DNA of 44,380 nt from JBBQZP01 sp038207585 (GCA_038207585.1 JBBQZP010000030.1:1-44380), one strand, 5' to 3'; shown: positions 25,144 through 33,173, counted from the first letter of the stretch. Made by a program: numbers and translations. The notes: a model not told the origin generated them from the sequence alone.

Positions 25144-26837
25144 GCGTCGGTTTCGTGATGCTGTGCCACACCGCATTGGACCGTGCCGCTCAGGTCGCGC
25201 GGCACTGGGTGGAACGCGGTTGCCCGGTGGTCATCCACGTCGATCGTCGGGTCAAGAAAGACCAATACGAGGGTCTGCAGGCCGATCTGGCAGATCTGGC
25301 AGATGTGCGGTTTTCAGACCGCTTTGCCTGCGAATGGGGCACTTGGGGCATTGTTGCTGCCACACAAGCCGCATCAACCGTGATGCTGCGCGAATTTCCG
25401 GGCGTCCGGCATGTGTATCTGGGGTCTGGTTCGTGCTTGCCGCTGCGCCCTATTTCGGAACTTGTGGCCTATCTGGATGAACGCCCGAAAACCGATTTCA
25501 TCGAAAGTGTAACCACCGAAGATGTCGGCTGGACCATCGGTGGATTGAATGTTGAGCGTTTTACGATGCGTTTCCCGTTTTCTTGGCGTAAGCAGCGACG
25601 CCTGTTTGACGGCTATGTGCGGCTGCAGCGCAAATTGGGATTCCGTCGCAAAATTCCGAACGGTCTGGTCCCGCATCTGGGTAGCCAGTGGTGGTGCCTG
25701 ACACGGCAAACCCTGTCAGCCCTGCTGGAAGACCCCGAACGCACCACGCATGACCGCTATTTCCGGCGCACCTGGATTCCCGATGAAAGCTATTTCCAGA
25801 CGCTCGTGCGGCTTTATTCAAGCAATATCGAAAGCCGGTCGCTGACCCTGTCGAAGTTCGATTTTCAGGGCAAGCCGCATATCTTTTACGACGATCACCT
25901 GCAGCTTCTGCGCCGGTCCGATTGTTTCGTCGCGCGAAAGATCTGGCACCGGGCCGACCGGCTTTACAATATCTTCTTGTCGGATGAACAGGCGGCCTCG
26001 GCACAGGCTGAACCCAACCCCGGCAAGATCGACCGCCTGTTTGCCAAAGCGGTTGAACGCCGCACCAAAGGCCGCGCCGGGCTTTATATGCAAAGTCGTT
26101 TTCCCAATGCCGATTGGGAAAATGGCAAGACCGGTGCGCCCTATTCTGTGTTTCAGGGCTTTGCCGAGGTGTTCGAGAATTTCGATATCTGGTTGGGCAA
26201 GGTCGCGGGCATCCGCACGCACGGCCATCTGTTCGCGCCCGAACGCGCCGAATTCGCCAGTGGCGAAACCGTTTACAACGGGGCCTTGTCCGACAGCGCG
26301 ATGCTGCGTGACTATAACCCCAAGATGTTTCTGGGAAACCTGATCTGGAACACCCGGGGCGAGCGGCAATGCTTTCAGTTCGGCCCGCGCGATGTGCAGG
26401 ACGTGCGCGAATTTTTGTCCAAAGACCCGAACGCACAAATCTCGGTCATCTCGGGGGCTTGGGCAGTGCCGCTGTTTCACGCGAACCAGAATTTCTCGGA
26501 CATCCGGCGCGAGGCGGCGCGCCTGCAAAAGATCGAGGCGGAGTTTCTGTCGATCCTGCGCTCGCCCTGGTCGAAAGCGCGGGTGCGGATCTGGACGCTG
26601 GCCGAATTTGTGGAAAACCCGATGGAACCATTGCAGGCCATCGTCGATGAAATCAGCCCCCGGTCGCTGCGCCGTGTCAGTGAGGCCCCGCTTATGGCGG
26701 ATCTGACCGGATTCGGTCAGTTCCTGCAAAACCTGCGCAATCAGGGCATGCAGCCAGTGCTGATGGGCGATTTTCCTACCGGCGACGACTCCCGCCCCAC
26801 GGCCACCCGCCGCGGCCGCCCCTATCTGGTGAAGTGA
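25140..26837 (+). CDS. GT14 core-2/I-branching-like glycosyltransferase with unknown C-terminal domain
   Basis: This 565-residue protein has two parts. Residues 1 to about 270 resemble family 14 beta-1,6-N-acetylglucosaminyl/xylosyltransferases. Supporting strings are FVMLCHTALDRAAQVARHW at the start, VIHVDRRVKK, YLGSGSCLPLRPI, and SQWWCLTRQTLSAL, then WIPDESYFQTLV, where the acidic residues fit the GT14 catalytic region. The remaining 290 residues (from about 290) contain GLYMQSRFP, TYNGALSD-like and GNLIWNTRGERQCFQFGP. I cannot assign them to a known fold; I recall a DUF in this position in Rhodobacterales relatives but cannot check. It lies between a GT2-like gene and a sulfotransferase gene that follows by one base. 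Confidence 0.8.
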   Translation: MSVGFVMLCHTALDRAAQVARHWVERGCPVVIHVDRRVKKDQYEGLQADLADLADVRFSDRFACEWGTWGIVAATQAASTVMLREFPGVRHVYLGSGSCLPLRPISELVAYLDERPKTDFIESVTTEDVGWTIGGLNVERFTMRFPFSWRKQRRLFDGYVRLQRKLGFRRKIPNGLVPHLGSQWWCLTRQTLSALLEDPERTTHDRYFRRTWIPDESYFQTLVRLYSSNIESRSLTLSKFDFQGKPHIFYDDHLQLLRRSDCFVARKIWHRADRLYNIFLSDEQAASAQAEPNPGKIDRLFAKAVERRTKGRAGLYMQSRFPNADWENGKTGAPYSVFQGFAEVFENFDIWLGKVAGIRTHGHLFAPERAEFASGETVYNGALSDSAMLRDYNPKMFLGNLIWNTRGERQCFQFGPRDVQDVREFLSKDPNAQISVISGAWAVPLFHANQNFSDIRREAARLQKIEAEFLSILRSPWSKARVRIWTLAEFVENPMEPLQAIVDEISPRSLRRVSEAPLMADLTGFGQFLQNLRNQGMQPVLMGDFPTGDDSRPTATRRGRPYLVK

Positions 26838-26838
26838 T

Positions 26839-28242
26839 TTGGCAAGACCCCGGTTCGACAGTTTCGTCATGTTCGCCGAAATGCGCACAGGCTCTAATTT
26901 CCTTGAAGCCAACCTGAACACGCTGGATCGGGTGACCTGCCATGGTGAGGTGTTCAACCCGCATTTCATCGGCAAACAGGCACAGTTCGAGGCGTTCGGA
27001 TTCGACATGGCAGCGCGTGAGGCGGACCCTCTGGCGCTGCTGGCGAAAATGCGGGCCGGCACGGATGGCTTGGCGGGGTTCCGGCTGTTTCACGACCACG
27101 ATCCGCGCATCATTGATGCGGTAATCGCCGACCCCGCCTGCGCCAAGATCGTGCTGACGCGCAATCCGGTGGAAAGTTATGTTTCGTGGAAAATCGCGCG
27201 TGAAACCGGTCAGTGGAAGCTGACCAACCCGAAAAATCTCAAATCCGCGCAGGCCACATTTGAAGGGCCAGAGTTCGAGGCGCATCTGGAACGGCTTCAG
27301 GCGTTTCAGATCCGGCTGATGCACGATCTGCAGGTTTCGGGGCAGGCGGCCTTTTACATTGACTACGACGACGTGCAGGATCTGAATGTTCTGAACGGTA
27401 TTGCGGCCTTTCTGGGAGCCTCGGCGCGGCTCAAGGCGCTGGATCCGACGCTGAAAAAGCAAAACCCCGAAGAGATCGGCGAAAAGGTCGAAAATCCCGA
27501 AGCCATGGCGCAGGTTCTGGCCCGGCTTGATCGGTTCAATCTGTCCCGCACACCGAATTTTGAACCCCGCCGGGCACCGATGATTCCCGGCTTTGTCGCG
27601 GCCAAGGGGGCGGGGCTGTTGTTCATGCCGATGAAAGGCGGGCCTGAGGATGCAGTTCTGGATTGGCTGTCGCGCGCAGGAAGTGGCGGGCTGATCACCG
27701 ATTTTGCGCAAAAAAGCCTGCGGCAATGGAAGCGCGCCGCGCGGCCGCACCGCAGCTTTACCGTGCTGCGCCACCCCGTCGCGCGGGCGCATGCGGCGTT
27801 TTTCAGCCAGATTCTTGGCAATCAGGCCCCCGAAATCCGCTGGGCGCTGACCAAGGCGCACAAGATCGCAATTCCGGACGGCCCGCATGGTTTGGAGGCG
27901 CATCGGGCGGCGTTTCTGGGGTTTCTGCGCTATCTGAAACTCAACCTGTCGGGTCAGACGGCACAGCGCGTGCTGCCGCATTTCGCCACACAGTCGGCCG
28001 TGATTCAGGGTTATGCGCAGTTTCAGGCCCCCGATCTGATTCTACGCGAAGACCGGATGGATGCGGGTCTTGCCTTTCTGGCCTCCGAAACCGGCATCAC
28101 GCCACCAGCTTTCGAAGCCGTAGCCGAAGATACGCCCTTTGCGCTTTCCGACGTCTATGATGAAGAAGTTGAGTCTGCCGCGCGTGATGCTTATCAGCGC
28201 GACTACATGGGGTTCGGGTTCGACGTCTGGCTAAAACCCTAG
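26839..28242 (+). CDS. NodH-like sulfotransferase with a second, degenerate sulfotransferase-like half
   Basis: This 467-residue protein starts at TTG, one base after the GT14-type gene. The N-terminal half has the PAPS 5'-phosphosulfate loop EMRTGSNFLEANL (14-26) and the 3'-phosphate motif VLTRNPVESYVSWKIA (105-120, with R108 and S116), as in NodH/Stf0-like enzymes that sulfate sugars. The C-terminal half repeats the plan. AGLLFMPMKGGPEDAVLDWL (near 257-276) recalls the PKTGGT-type loop, FTVLRHPVARAHAAFF (near 306-321) the 3'-phosphate motif with Ala instead of Ser, and YDEEVESAARDAYQRDYMGF the usual C-terminal helix. The second half may be inactive or bind the acceptor. The stop overlaps the convergent ptsN stop within CTAG. 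Confidence 0.8.
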   Translation: MARPRFDSFVMFAEMRTGSNFLEANLNTLDRVTCHGEVFNPHFIGKQAQFEAFGFDMAAREADPLALLAKMRAGTDGLAGFRLFHDHDPRIIDAVIADPACAKIVLTRNPVESYVSWKIARETGQWKLTNPKNLKSAQATFEGPEFEAHLERLQAFQIRLMHDLQVSGQAAFYIDYDDVQDLNVLNGIAAFLGASARLKALDPTLKKQNPEEIGEKVENPEAMAQVLARLDRFNLSRTPNFEPRRAPMIPGFVAAKGAGLLFMPMKGGPEDAVLDWLSRAGSGGLITDFAQKSLRQWKRAARPHRSFTVLRHPVARAHAAFFSQILGNQAPEIRWALTKAHKIAIPDGPHGLEAHRAAFLGFLRYLKLNLSGQTAQRVLPHFATQSAVIQGYAQFQAPDLILREDRMDAGLAFLASETGITPPAFEAVAEDTPFALSDVYDEEVESAARDAYQRDYMGFGFDVWLKP

Positions 28243-28703
28243 GCCGCTTGTGGCGCGCGGGCCTCGGTCAGGATCGCATGCAGCTTGGCCGGATCGACAT
28301 TCGCGCGCAGTTTGGCGCAAACGGCGGGGTCACGCATCGTGCGCGACACCAGCGCCAGCGCTTTCAGATGATCGACGCCCGAATCCTTGGGTGCCAAAAG
28401 CGCAAAGATCAGATCAACCGGCTGACGATCCACCGAATCGTAATCCAGCGGCTTTTCCAGTCGCAGGAAAACCGCAACGATCCGGTCCAGTTCCTGCAAA
28501 CGGGCATGGGGCAGGGCGATGCCATGGCCGACACCAGTCGGCCCCAGACTTTCACGCTCTTGCAGGCCGTCGATGGCGGTAGAACCATCCAGATGATAGC
28601 TCTGCGCCGCCATCTCTCCCAGTTCCTGAAAGAGACGTTTTTTGCTGGTCAGTTGCCCCACGACCCTTACGGCCGCAGGCATCAGCAGTTTCGAAAGTTC
28701 CAT
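28239..28703 (-). CDS. ptsN: PTS IIA-like nitrogen regulatory protein PtsN
   Basis: This is a 154-residue EIIA-Ntr domain protein, the output of the nitrogen PTS phosphorelay (PtsP-NPr-PtsN), known to influence potassium transport, nitrogen and envelope regulation in other proteobacteria. The phosphorylated histidine is H66 in GVGHGIALPHARL. LLAPKDSGVDHLKALALVSR is also typical. It starts 36 bases after hpf. The usual neighbours are rpoN, hpf and lptB; here hpf and lptB are present but rpoN is not. Its stop shares the tetranucleotide CTAG with the convergent sulfotransferase gene, so no terminator separates them. Confidence 0.96.
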   Translation of the reverse strand: MELSKLLMPAAVRVVGQLTSKKRLFQELGEMAAQSYHLDGSTAIDGLQERESLGPTGVGHGIALPHARLQELDRIVAVFLRLEKPLDYDSVDRQPVDLIFALLAPKDSGVDHLKALALVSRTMRDPAVCAKLRANVDPAKLHAILTEARAPQAA

Positions 28704-28739
28704 GAGGCGCCGTTTATCCTGACCCCTTGATCCGGGGCG

Positions 28740-29315
28740 TTACTTCGTGTTGCGCGGGTCGATCCAGCCGATATTTCCGTCATCCCGACGGTAAACGACA
28801 TTCACCCCGCCATGTCCTTCGTTGCGAAACACCAGCATCCGGTGGCCCGCCAGCTCCATCTGCATCACCGCTTCACCTACGGTAATGGACGGAACCTTGG
28901 TTTCCATCTCGGCAATCACGACGGGCTGCTGCGTTTCTGTGCCGCCATCATCGTCATCATCGAATGGGGCGAGGATATAGGAGGAACCGCCGTCGAATTC
29001 AACCGGTGCCGTACGGTCACGATGATGATCACGCAAACGGCGTTTGTAACGGCGCAGCTGCTTGTCCATCTTTTCGCGGCACGCTTCAAAAGCTGCATAG
29101 ATTTCAGAGGCATGGCCCTTGGCCTGTGCATTGAGGCCGGTGGAAAGGTGAATCGTCGATTCGCAATGAAACTCGTGCCCGTTGCGTGAGAACACGATCA
29201 CGGCTTCGGTCGGGCGCTGGGCGTATTTTTCCACCACCTCGCCCAGTTCGGACTTTACATGCGTCTGCAACGCTTCGCCGATGTCGATCTGTTTGCCGCT
29301 GATCTGGTATCGCAT
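28740..29315 (-). CDS. hpf: Ribosome hibernation-promoting factor (long form)
   Basis: This 191-residue protein has an N-terminal HPF/RaiA domain (MRYQISGKQIDIGEALQTHV, about 1-105). It binds the 30S decoding centre in stationary or starved cells. A C-terminal domain (about 130-190, MQMELAGHRMLVFRN and VVYRRDDGNIGWIDP) promotes 100S dimers. The two are joined by an acidic linker FDDDDDGGTE. The long form is the rule in alphaproteobacteria. The ATG has GGAGGAG at proper spacing. It lies upstream of ptsN in the same transcript and 218 bases after lptB, a gap that contains a possible promoter. Confidence 0.95.
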   Translation of the reverse strand: MRYQISGKQIDIGEALQTHVKSELGEVVEKYAQRPTEAVIVFSRNGHEFHCESTIHLSTGLNAQAKGHASEIYAAFEACREKMDKQLRRYKRRLRDHHRDRTAPVEFDGGSSYILAPFDDDDDGGTETQQPVVIAEMETKVPSITVGEAVMQMELAGHRMLVFRNEGHGGVNVVYRRDDGNIGWIDPRNTK

Positions 29316-29471
29316 GGGGTCTCCTCCGGAATGGCGACCTTGGTCTGACGGAAAAGCCGTCGGCCGAGTCGGTCTTGGGTGGTGCTGGAAATCACGACGC
29401 GGGGCGGAACGCGGCTAGCGGCGGACCGTGGAGGCAGAGGGCAAGGGTTCAACTTTGCACGCATCACTTGC

Positions 29472-29501
29472 ATTTGGCGACACCGCAGGCGGTCTTGTCA
29501 A
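29472..29501 (-). promoter_or_regulatory. Possible promoter of hpf-ptsN
   Basis: On the minus strand a consensus TTGACA (29496-29501) lies in the hpf-lptB gap. It is followed after 18 bases by CCAAAT (29472-29477), a poor -10. The mRNA leader to hpf would be about 150 nt. The rest of this 218-base gap shows no gene and no rpoN remnant that I can see. Confidence 0.3.
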
Positions 29502-29533
29502 CAGCTTCGTCACGCAGGCGTCACACGCCGCTG

Positions 29534-30295
29534 TCAGCTCATCCGGAAATTCTGGCCCAGATAGACCCGGCGCACGGTTTCATCGCGCACGATCTCATCC
29601 GTGGTGCCGCTCATCAGCACTTTGCCGTCGTGCAGGATATAGGCGCGGTCCACAATCTCCAGCGTTTCTCGGACGTTGTGATCGGTGATCAGCACGCCGA
29701 TGCCCCGGCGTTTCAGATCCGAGACCAGATGACGAATCTCGCCCACGGCAATCGGATCGACCCCGGCAAAGGGTTCATCCAGCAGCAGATATTTAGGGTC
29801 AGCCGCGAGACAGCGCGCGATTTCCACCCGGCGCCGTTCCCCCCCCGAAAGCGCCAGTGCGGGCGCGCGGCGCAGGTGGGTCATCGAGAATTCCGACAGC
29901 AGTTCTTCCAGCCGCTCACGCCGCTTGTGGCGATCCGGCTCGATGATTTCCAGCACGGCAAGGATGTTGTCTTCCACCGACAGGCCGCGAAAGATTGACA
30001 CTTCCTGCGGCAGATAGCCGATGCCAAGCCGGGCGCGGCGATACATCGGCAGGGCCGTCACATCGCGCCCGTCGATCAACACCTGCCCGCCCTCGGGCGT
30101 GATCAGGCCAGCGATGGCGTAAAAACAGGTGGTCTTGCCCGACCCGTTCGGCCCAAGCAGCGCCACCACCTCGCCCCGGTTCAGGTGCATCGACACATCG
30201 CGGATCACAAGGCGGCGCTTGTAGCTTTTGCGCAGCCCCTTGATATGTAATCCGGCGTTGCCGTCGGTGACTTTCAGATCAGGCGGCGGTGTCAC
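29534..30295 (-). CDS. lptB: Lipopolysaccharide export ATPase LptB
   Basis: This 253-residue ABC ATPase powers LPS extraction from the inner membrane with LptFG. It has the Walker A motif GPNGSGKTT (48-56), Q-loop GYLPQEVSIFR (Q97), the signature ALSGGERRR (148-155), Walker B YLLLDEPFAGVDP (169-181) and the H-loop ITDHNVRET. The FAGVDPIAV segment after Walker B is characteristic of LptB. The chosen start is the GTG overlapping the lptA stop (GTGA). It is part of the kdsD-lptC-lptA-lptB run. Confidence 0.97.
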   Translation of the reverse strand: MTPPPDLKVTDGNAGLHIKGLRKSYKRRLVIRDVSMHLNRGEVVALLGPNGSGKTTCFYAIAGLITPEGGQVLIDGRDVTALPMYRRARLGIGYLPQEVSIFRGLSVEDNILAVLEIIEPDRHKRRERLEELLSEFSMTHLRRAPALALSGGERRRVEIARCLAADPKYLLLDEPFAGVDPIAVGEIRHLVSDLKRRGIGVLITDHNVRETLEIVDRAYILHDGKVLMSGTTDEIVRDETVRRVYLGQNFRMS

Positions 30296-30804
30296 GGCGC
30301 AGTCTTTCCGGGGGTAGTCGCTCCGGGCTGAAACACGGTCTGCACCCGGCCTTCCATCACGCCGGTGCCCGATTTCAGATCAATCACCAGCTTTTGCCCC
30401 GAAATGGCACTTTGGCCCTGCGTCAGCAACACATCGCCGGTCATTATTACCTGCCCGCTGTCGATCGTATAAACCGCGTCGTTCGCCTCGGCCGCCTCGC
30501 CCGCGCTGGAGATTGTGACGCCGCCCGAAGCATGCAGCCGCGAGATGGATTTGCCGCCCGCGCCGTATTCCACCTGAACCGAGGCCGCAGTCAGGCGCAG
30601 ATCGCCTTGCCCAACCTTGACGTTGCCGCTGAATGTGGCGCGGCCATCGGCCTGATTGACAGCAAGGCTGTCGGCCCCAATCTCCACTGGAAGCGATGTG
30701 TCCTGCTTTAACCCGCCAAACGCGACGCTTGCCCCCTGCGCTGCCGCAAAACTCGGCATAATGCCAAGCAAAACCACCAGGACGGCGCGGGTCAGGGTCT
30801 GCAT
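30292..30804 (-). CDS. lptA: Lipopolysaccharide transport periplasmic protein LptA
   Basis: This 170-residue periplasmic protein has a signal peptide (TRAVLVVLLGIMPSFAAAQ, cleavage near 23) and one OstA/LptA beta-jellyroll domain. Typical strings are EIGADSLAVNQADGRATFSGNVKV, YGAGGKSISRLHASGGV and GDVLLTQGQSAISGQKLVIDL. LptA oligomers bridge LptC to LptD across the periplasm. It overlaps lptB by four bases and starts 19 bases after lptC. The identity is firm from the domain and the order lptC-lptA-lptB. Confidence 0.93.
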   Translation of the reverse strand: MQTLTRAVLVVLLGIMPSFAAAQGASVAFGGLKQDTSLPVEIGADSLAVNQADGRATFSGNVKVGQGDLRLTAASVQVEYGAGGKSISRLHASGGVTISSAGEAAEANDAVYTIDSGQVIMTGDVLLTQGQSAISGQKLVIDLKSGTGVMEGRVQTVFQPGATTPGKTAP

Positions 30805-30823
30805 TTGTGGCCTCGGGGGTGTG

Positions 30824-31432
30824 TCATTTCACAGGCTCGTATATCAGCTTCACCGCGCCATTGAAAACCAGAACATACGCTGCAGGGTCGTCTGGCGATT
30901 GGGTGACACTCATCCGGTCGGCGGTGATCTGCCCGACCGGACCTGTGGCATTGACGCTGCCCTGACTTTCCAGCCCGGTCCGGTCAAGTGCGACCGTCAC
31001 AGTATCGGTGGTGATCCGGTATCCGGTCGAGGTTTCGACCGCGACGCCCCCTGTCAGCGTAAGACGCTTATTGCTTTCATCAAGCGCGCCTGCGTCGGCC
31101 ACCAGTTTCGTGACCGAGTGGTCCGGCGCGGAAAGCTCTGCCGCAACCCCCTTGGCCGAAGCTCCCGTGCCCGCACCCGGCTTTGCCTCTGCCGCCGATA
31201 CGGTCAGCATCGAGCCGTCCTGCGTGACACCCGCATAGGCAGGCGACGTGACGCGGGGTTCGCGCAGGCGGTCGGCCACATCAACATCGGCATAGGGAAT
31301 CGCATCCGACGGATCAATCGTGCGCGAGAACAGGAACATCGTTGAAAGGATCGCAAGCGCCGCCAGCGGCAGCACCACTTTCAGCCAGATGACGACACGC
31401 GAATGAAAGTTGTCGCGCAGCGACTGGGCCAT
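30824..31432 (-). CDS. lptC: LPS export inner-membrane protein LptC
   Basis: This 202-residue bitopic protein has an N-terminal membrane segment (VVIWLKVVLPLAALAILSTMF, about 15-35). A periplasmic LptC beta-jellyroll region follows (LTGGVAVETSTGYRITTDTV), and then a C-terminal strand ending VLVFNGAVKLIY. Sequence conservation of LptC is low, so the call also relies on its position between kdsD and lptA. The start MAQSLRDN at 31430-31432 is preferred because it overlaps the kdsD stop (TGATG); an ATG 24 bases upstream would lie inside kdsD. Confidence 0.88.
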   Translation of the reverse strand: MAQSLRDNFHSRVVIWLKVVLPLAALAILSTMFLFSRTIDPSDAIPYADVDVADRLREPRVTSPAYAGVTQDGSMLTVSAAEAKPGAGTGASAKGVAAELSAPDHSVTKLVADAGALDESNKRLTLTGGVAVETSTGYRITTDTVTVALDRTGLESQGSVNATGPVGQITADRMSVTQSPDDPAAYVLVFNGAVKLIYEPVK

Positions 31433-32421
31433 CAGGCCACGCCCGCGCGCAGGCAATCATGGATGTGGATCAGCCCGACTGCATGCCCCGACCCTTCCGG
31501 GTCGACGACGAAAAGCGAGGTGATCTTCTTGCCGTTCATAACCGCAACCGCCTTTTCGGCCAAAGCCCCCGGCCCGATGGTGCGGGGGGCTGGCGTCATC
31601 ACCTGCGCCGCTGTCAGCGACAAAAGCCCGTCCATGTGGCGGCGCAAGTCACCATCCGTGACCACGCCTTCAAGATACCCCTCCGGCCCGGTCACGCCAA
31701 CCACGCCAAAGCCGCGCCCGCTCATCATAAGCAGGGCTTCGCTCATCGGCGTGTCGCGCGCAACCAGTGGCGGGTCGAGGTGCATCAGATCGCGCACCAG
31801 CGACAGCCGCGCCCCCAGCTTGCCGCCGGGATGAAAGACCCGAAACATGTCGGGCGTGAACTGGCGATGCTCCATCAATGCGATGGCCAGCGCATCGCCA
31901 AGTGCCAGCGTCATTGTCGTTGAAGTTGAGGGTACGACCCCCGTATCGCAGGCCTCGGCCACCGTTGGCAGCAACAGCGCCACATCAGCCTGCCTCAGCA
32001 GGGTGGACCCCTCGCGCCCGGCGATGCCGATCAGCGGAATGTCAAACCGGCGGGTGTGGGCGATGATGTCGGCCAGTTCCGGCGTCTCGCCCGAGTTCGA
32101 CAGCAAAAGCGCCACATCGCCGCGCGTGACCATGCCCAGATCGCCGTGGCTTGCCTCGGCCGGGTGGACAAAGTGCGCGGGCGTGCCGGTGGAGGCCAGC
32201 GTCGCCGCGATCTTGCGCGCGATATGGCCCGATTTGCCCATGCCCGACACGATCACCCTGCCTTTTGCCTGCAGGATCAGATCAACCGCCTTGGTAAAAC
32301 CGCCGTCCAGATGGTCGGCCAGAATACCCAAAGCCTCGGCCTCGCGCGTAATGACGCGGCGTGCGGTCTTTAGGAAATCTGTCGCTGTGGGTTCAGTGGT
32401 GGAAGATGTCATTGGGTTCAT
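31432..32421 (-). CDS. kdsD: Arabinose-5-phosphate isomerase (KdsD/KpsF)
   Basis: This 329-residue enzyme converts ribulose-5-phosphate to arabinose-5-phosphate, the first committed precursor of Kdo. The N-terminal SIS domain (about 40-180) has VSGMGKSGHIARK, HPAEASHGDLGMV and LLLSNSGETPEL. The C-terminal pair of CBS domains (about 210-329) has VVTDGDLRRHM. Length and layout match KdsD/KpsF. It overlaps the end of rnd by 29 bases and lptC by one base. Start codons at 32419 or 32410 are both possible; the difference is three residues. Confidence 0.96.
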   Translation of the reverse strand: MNPMTSSTTEPTATDFLKTARRVITREAEALGILADHLDGGFTKAVDLILQAKGRVIVSGMGKSGHIARKIAATLASTGTPAHFVHPAEASHGDLGMVTRGDVALLLSNSGETPELADIIAHTRRFDIPLIGIAGREGSTLLRQADVALLLPTVAEACDTGVVPSTSTTMTLALGDALAIALMEHRQFTPDMFRVFHPGGKLGARLSLVRDLMHLDPPLVARDTPMSEALLMMSGRGFGVVGVTGPEGYLEGVVTDGDLRRHMDGLLSLTAAQVMTPAPRTIGPGALAEKAVAVMNGKKITSLFVVDPEGSGHAVGLIHIHDCLRAGVA

Positions 32422-33007
32422 CCCACCCCATCAGATCCAGCTCGCCCCGCGTCGGCAGGAAGGCAAAGCAGCGCAGCGCAAGGTCCAGTCGGTCTTCGCG
32501 GATCAGGCGCACCTCCAGCGCGTCTTTCAGGCGGTGCAGATACAAAACGTCGGATGCCGCATAATCCTTTTGCGCATCGCTCAGGCGGGCCGCGCCCCAA
32601 TCAGATGTCTGCTGTTGTTTGGACACATCAACGCCCACCAGTTCGGCCAGCAGATATTTCAGCCCATGCCGGTCAGTAAACGTCCGCACCAGTTTGGCCG
32701 CAATCTTGGTGCACCAGACCGGGGCCGTCGCCACGCCGAACGCCTTGTGCAGGGCGGCCACATCGAAACGCGCGAAGTGAAACAGCTTTAGCACCGCAGG
32801 GTCGGTCAGCAACCGCACCAGATTGGGCGCCTGCGTCTGCCCCCGGTCAATCTGCACCAGATGCGCGTTCCCGTCGCCCGACGATAGCTGCACAAGGCAC
32901 AGCCGGTCGCGGCGCGGGTCAAGCCCCATCGTTTCGGTATCAATCGCAACAACCGGGCCAAGGATCAGGCCATCGGGCAGGTCGTTGCGATAAAAGTGGA
33001 TGGTCAA
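32393..33007 (-). CDS. rnd: Ribonuclease D-like 3'-5' exonuclease
   Basis: This 204-residue protein consists of a single DEDD-type exonuclease domain with Exo I VAIDTETMGLD (D23 and E25), Exo II FHFARFDVAAL, and Exo III YAASDVLYL. It lacks the HRDC domains of enterobacterial RNase D (about 375 residues), as is common for the short alphaproteobacterial form. The family trims the 3' ends of tRNA and other stable RNA. It is the first protein gene downstream of tRNA-Leu on the same strand, behind a terminator, and overlaps kdsD by 29 bases. Confidence 0.9.
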   Translation of the reverse strand: MTIHFYRNDLPDGLILGPVVAIDTETMGLDPRRDRLCLVQLSSGDGNAHLVQIDRGQTQAPNLVRLLTDPAVLKLFHFARFDVAALHKAFGVATAPVWCTKIAAKLVRTFTDRHGLKYLLAELVGVDVSKQQQTSDWGAARLSDAQKDYAASDVLYLHRLKDALEVRLIREDRLDLALRCFAFLPTRGELDLMGWDEPNDIFHH

Positions 33008-33114
33008 AGGCGTATCCTTCCGACGCGTGCGGCTCGCGCAGCAATATCGGCGCGGTGCTCAGGGGTCAACTGAACTGACCGCCGCAACCCGGATTGCCCA
33101 GCACCAGAATGAAC

Positions 33115-33144
33115 AAGGGGCCCGGCATTGCTGCCAGACCCCTT
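33115..33144 (-). terminator. Terminator downstream of tRNA-Leu
   Basis: On the minus strand AAGGGGTCTGGCA-GCAA-TGCCGGGCCCCTT forms a 13-bp stem with two G:U pairs, closed by a GNRA tetraloop and followed by TTGTTCATT. It lies 29 bases after the tRNA 3' end. A smaller stem TTCTCC/GGAGAA sits between the two. Confidence 0.7.
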
Positions 33145-33173
33145 CGTTTTCTCCTCAGGAAGCGGAGAACGAC

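Noticed and set aside
18927..26837. Glycan locus as a recent horizontally acquired island
   Set aside because: GC content and codon use look like the neighbours; no tRNA, integrase, insertion sequence or direct repeat bounds it.
26776..27981. 401-codon frame on minus opposite the sulfotransferase gene
   Set aside because: The plus-strand frame has PAPS motifs and a coupled start; the minus frame has none.
29316..29533. Hidden rpoN remnant or sigma-54 promoter in the hpf-lptB gap
   Set aside because: No conserved rpoN motif in any frame and no GG-N10-GC promoter with proper flanks could be found by eye.
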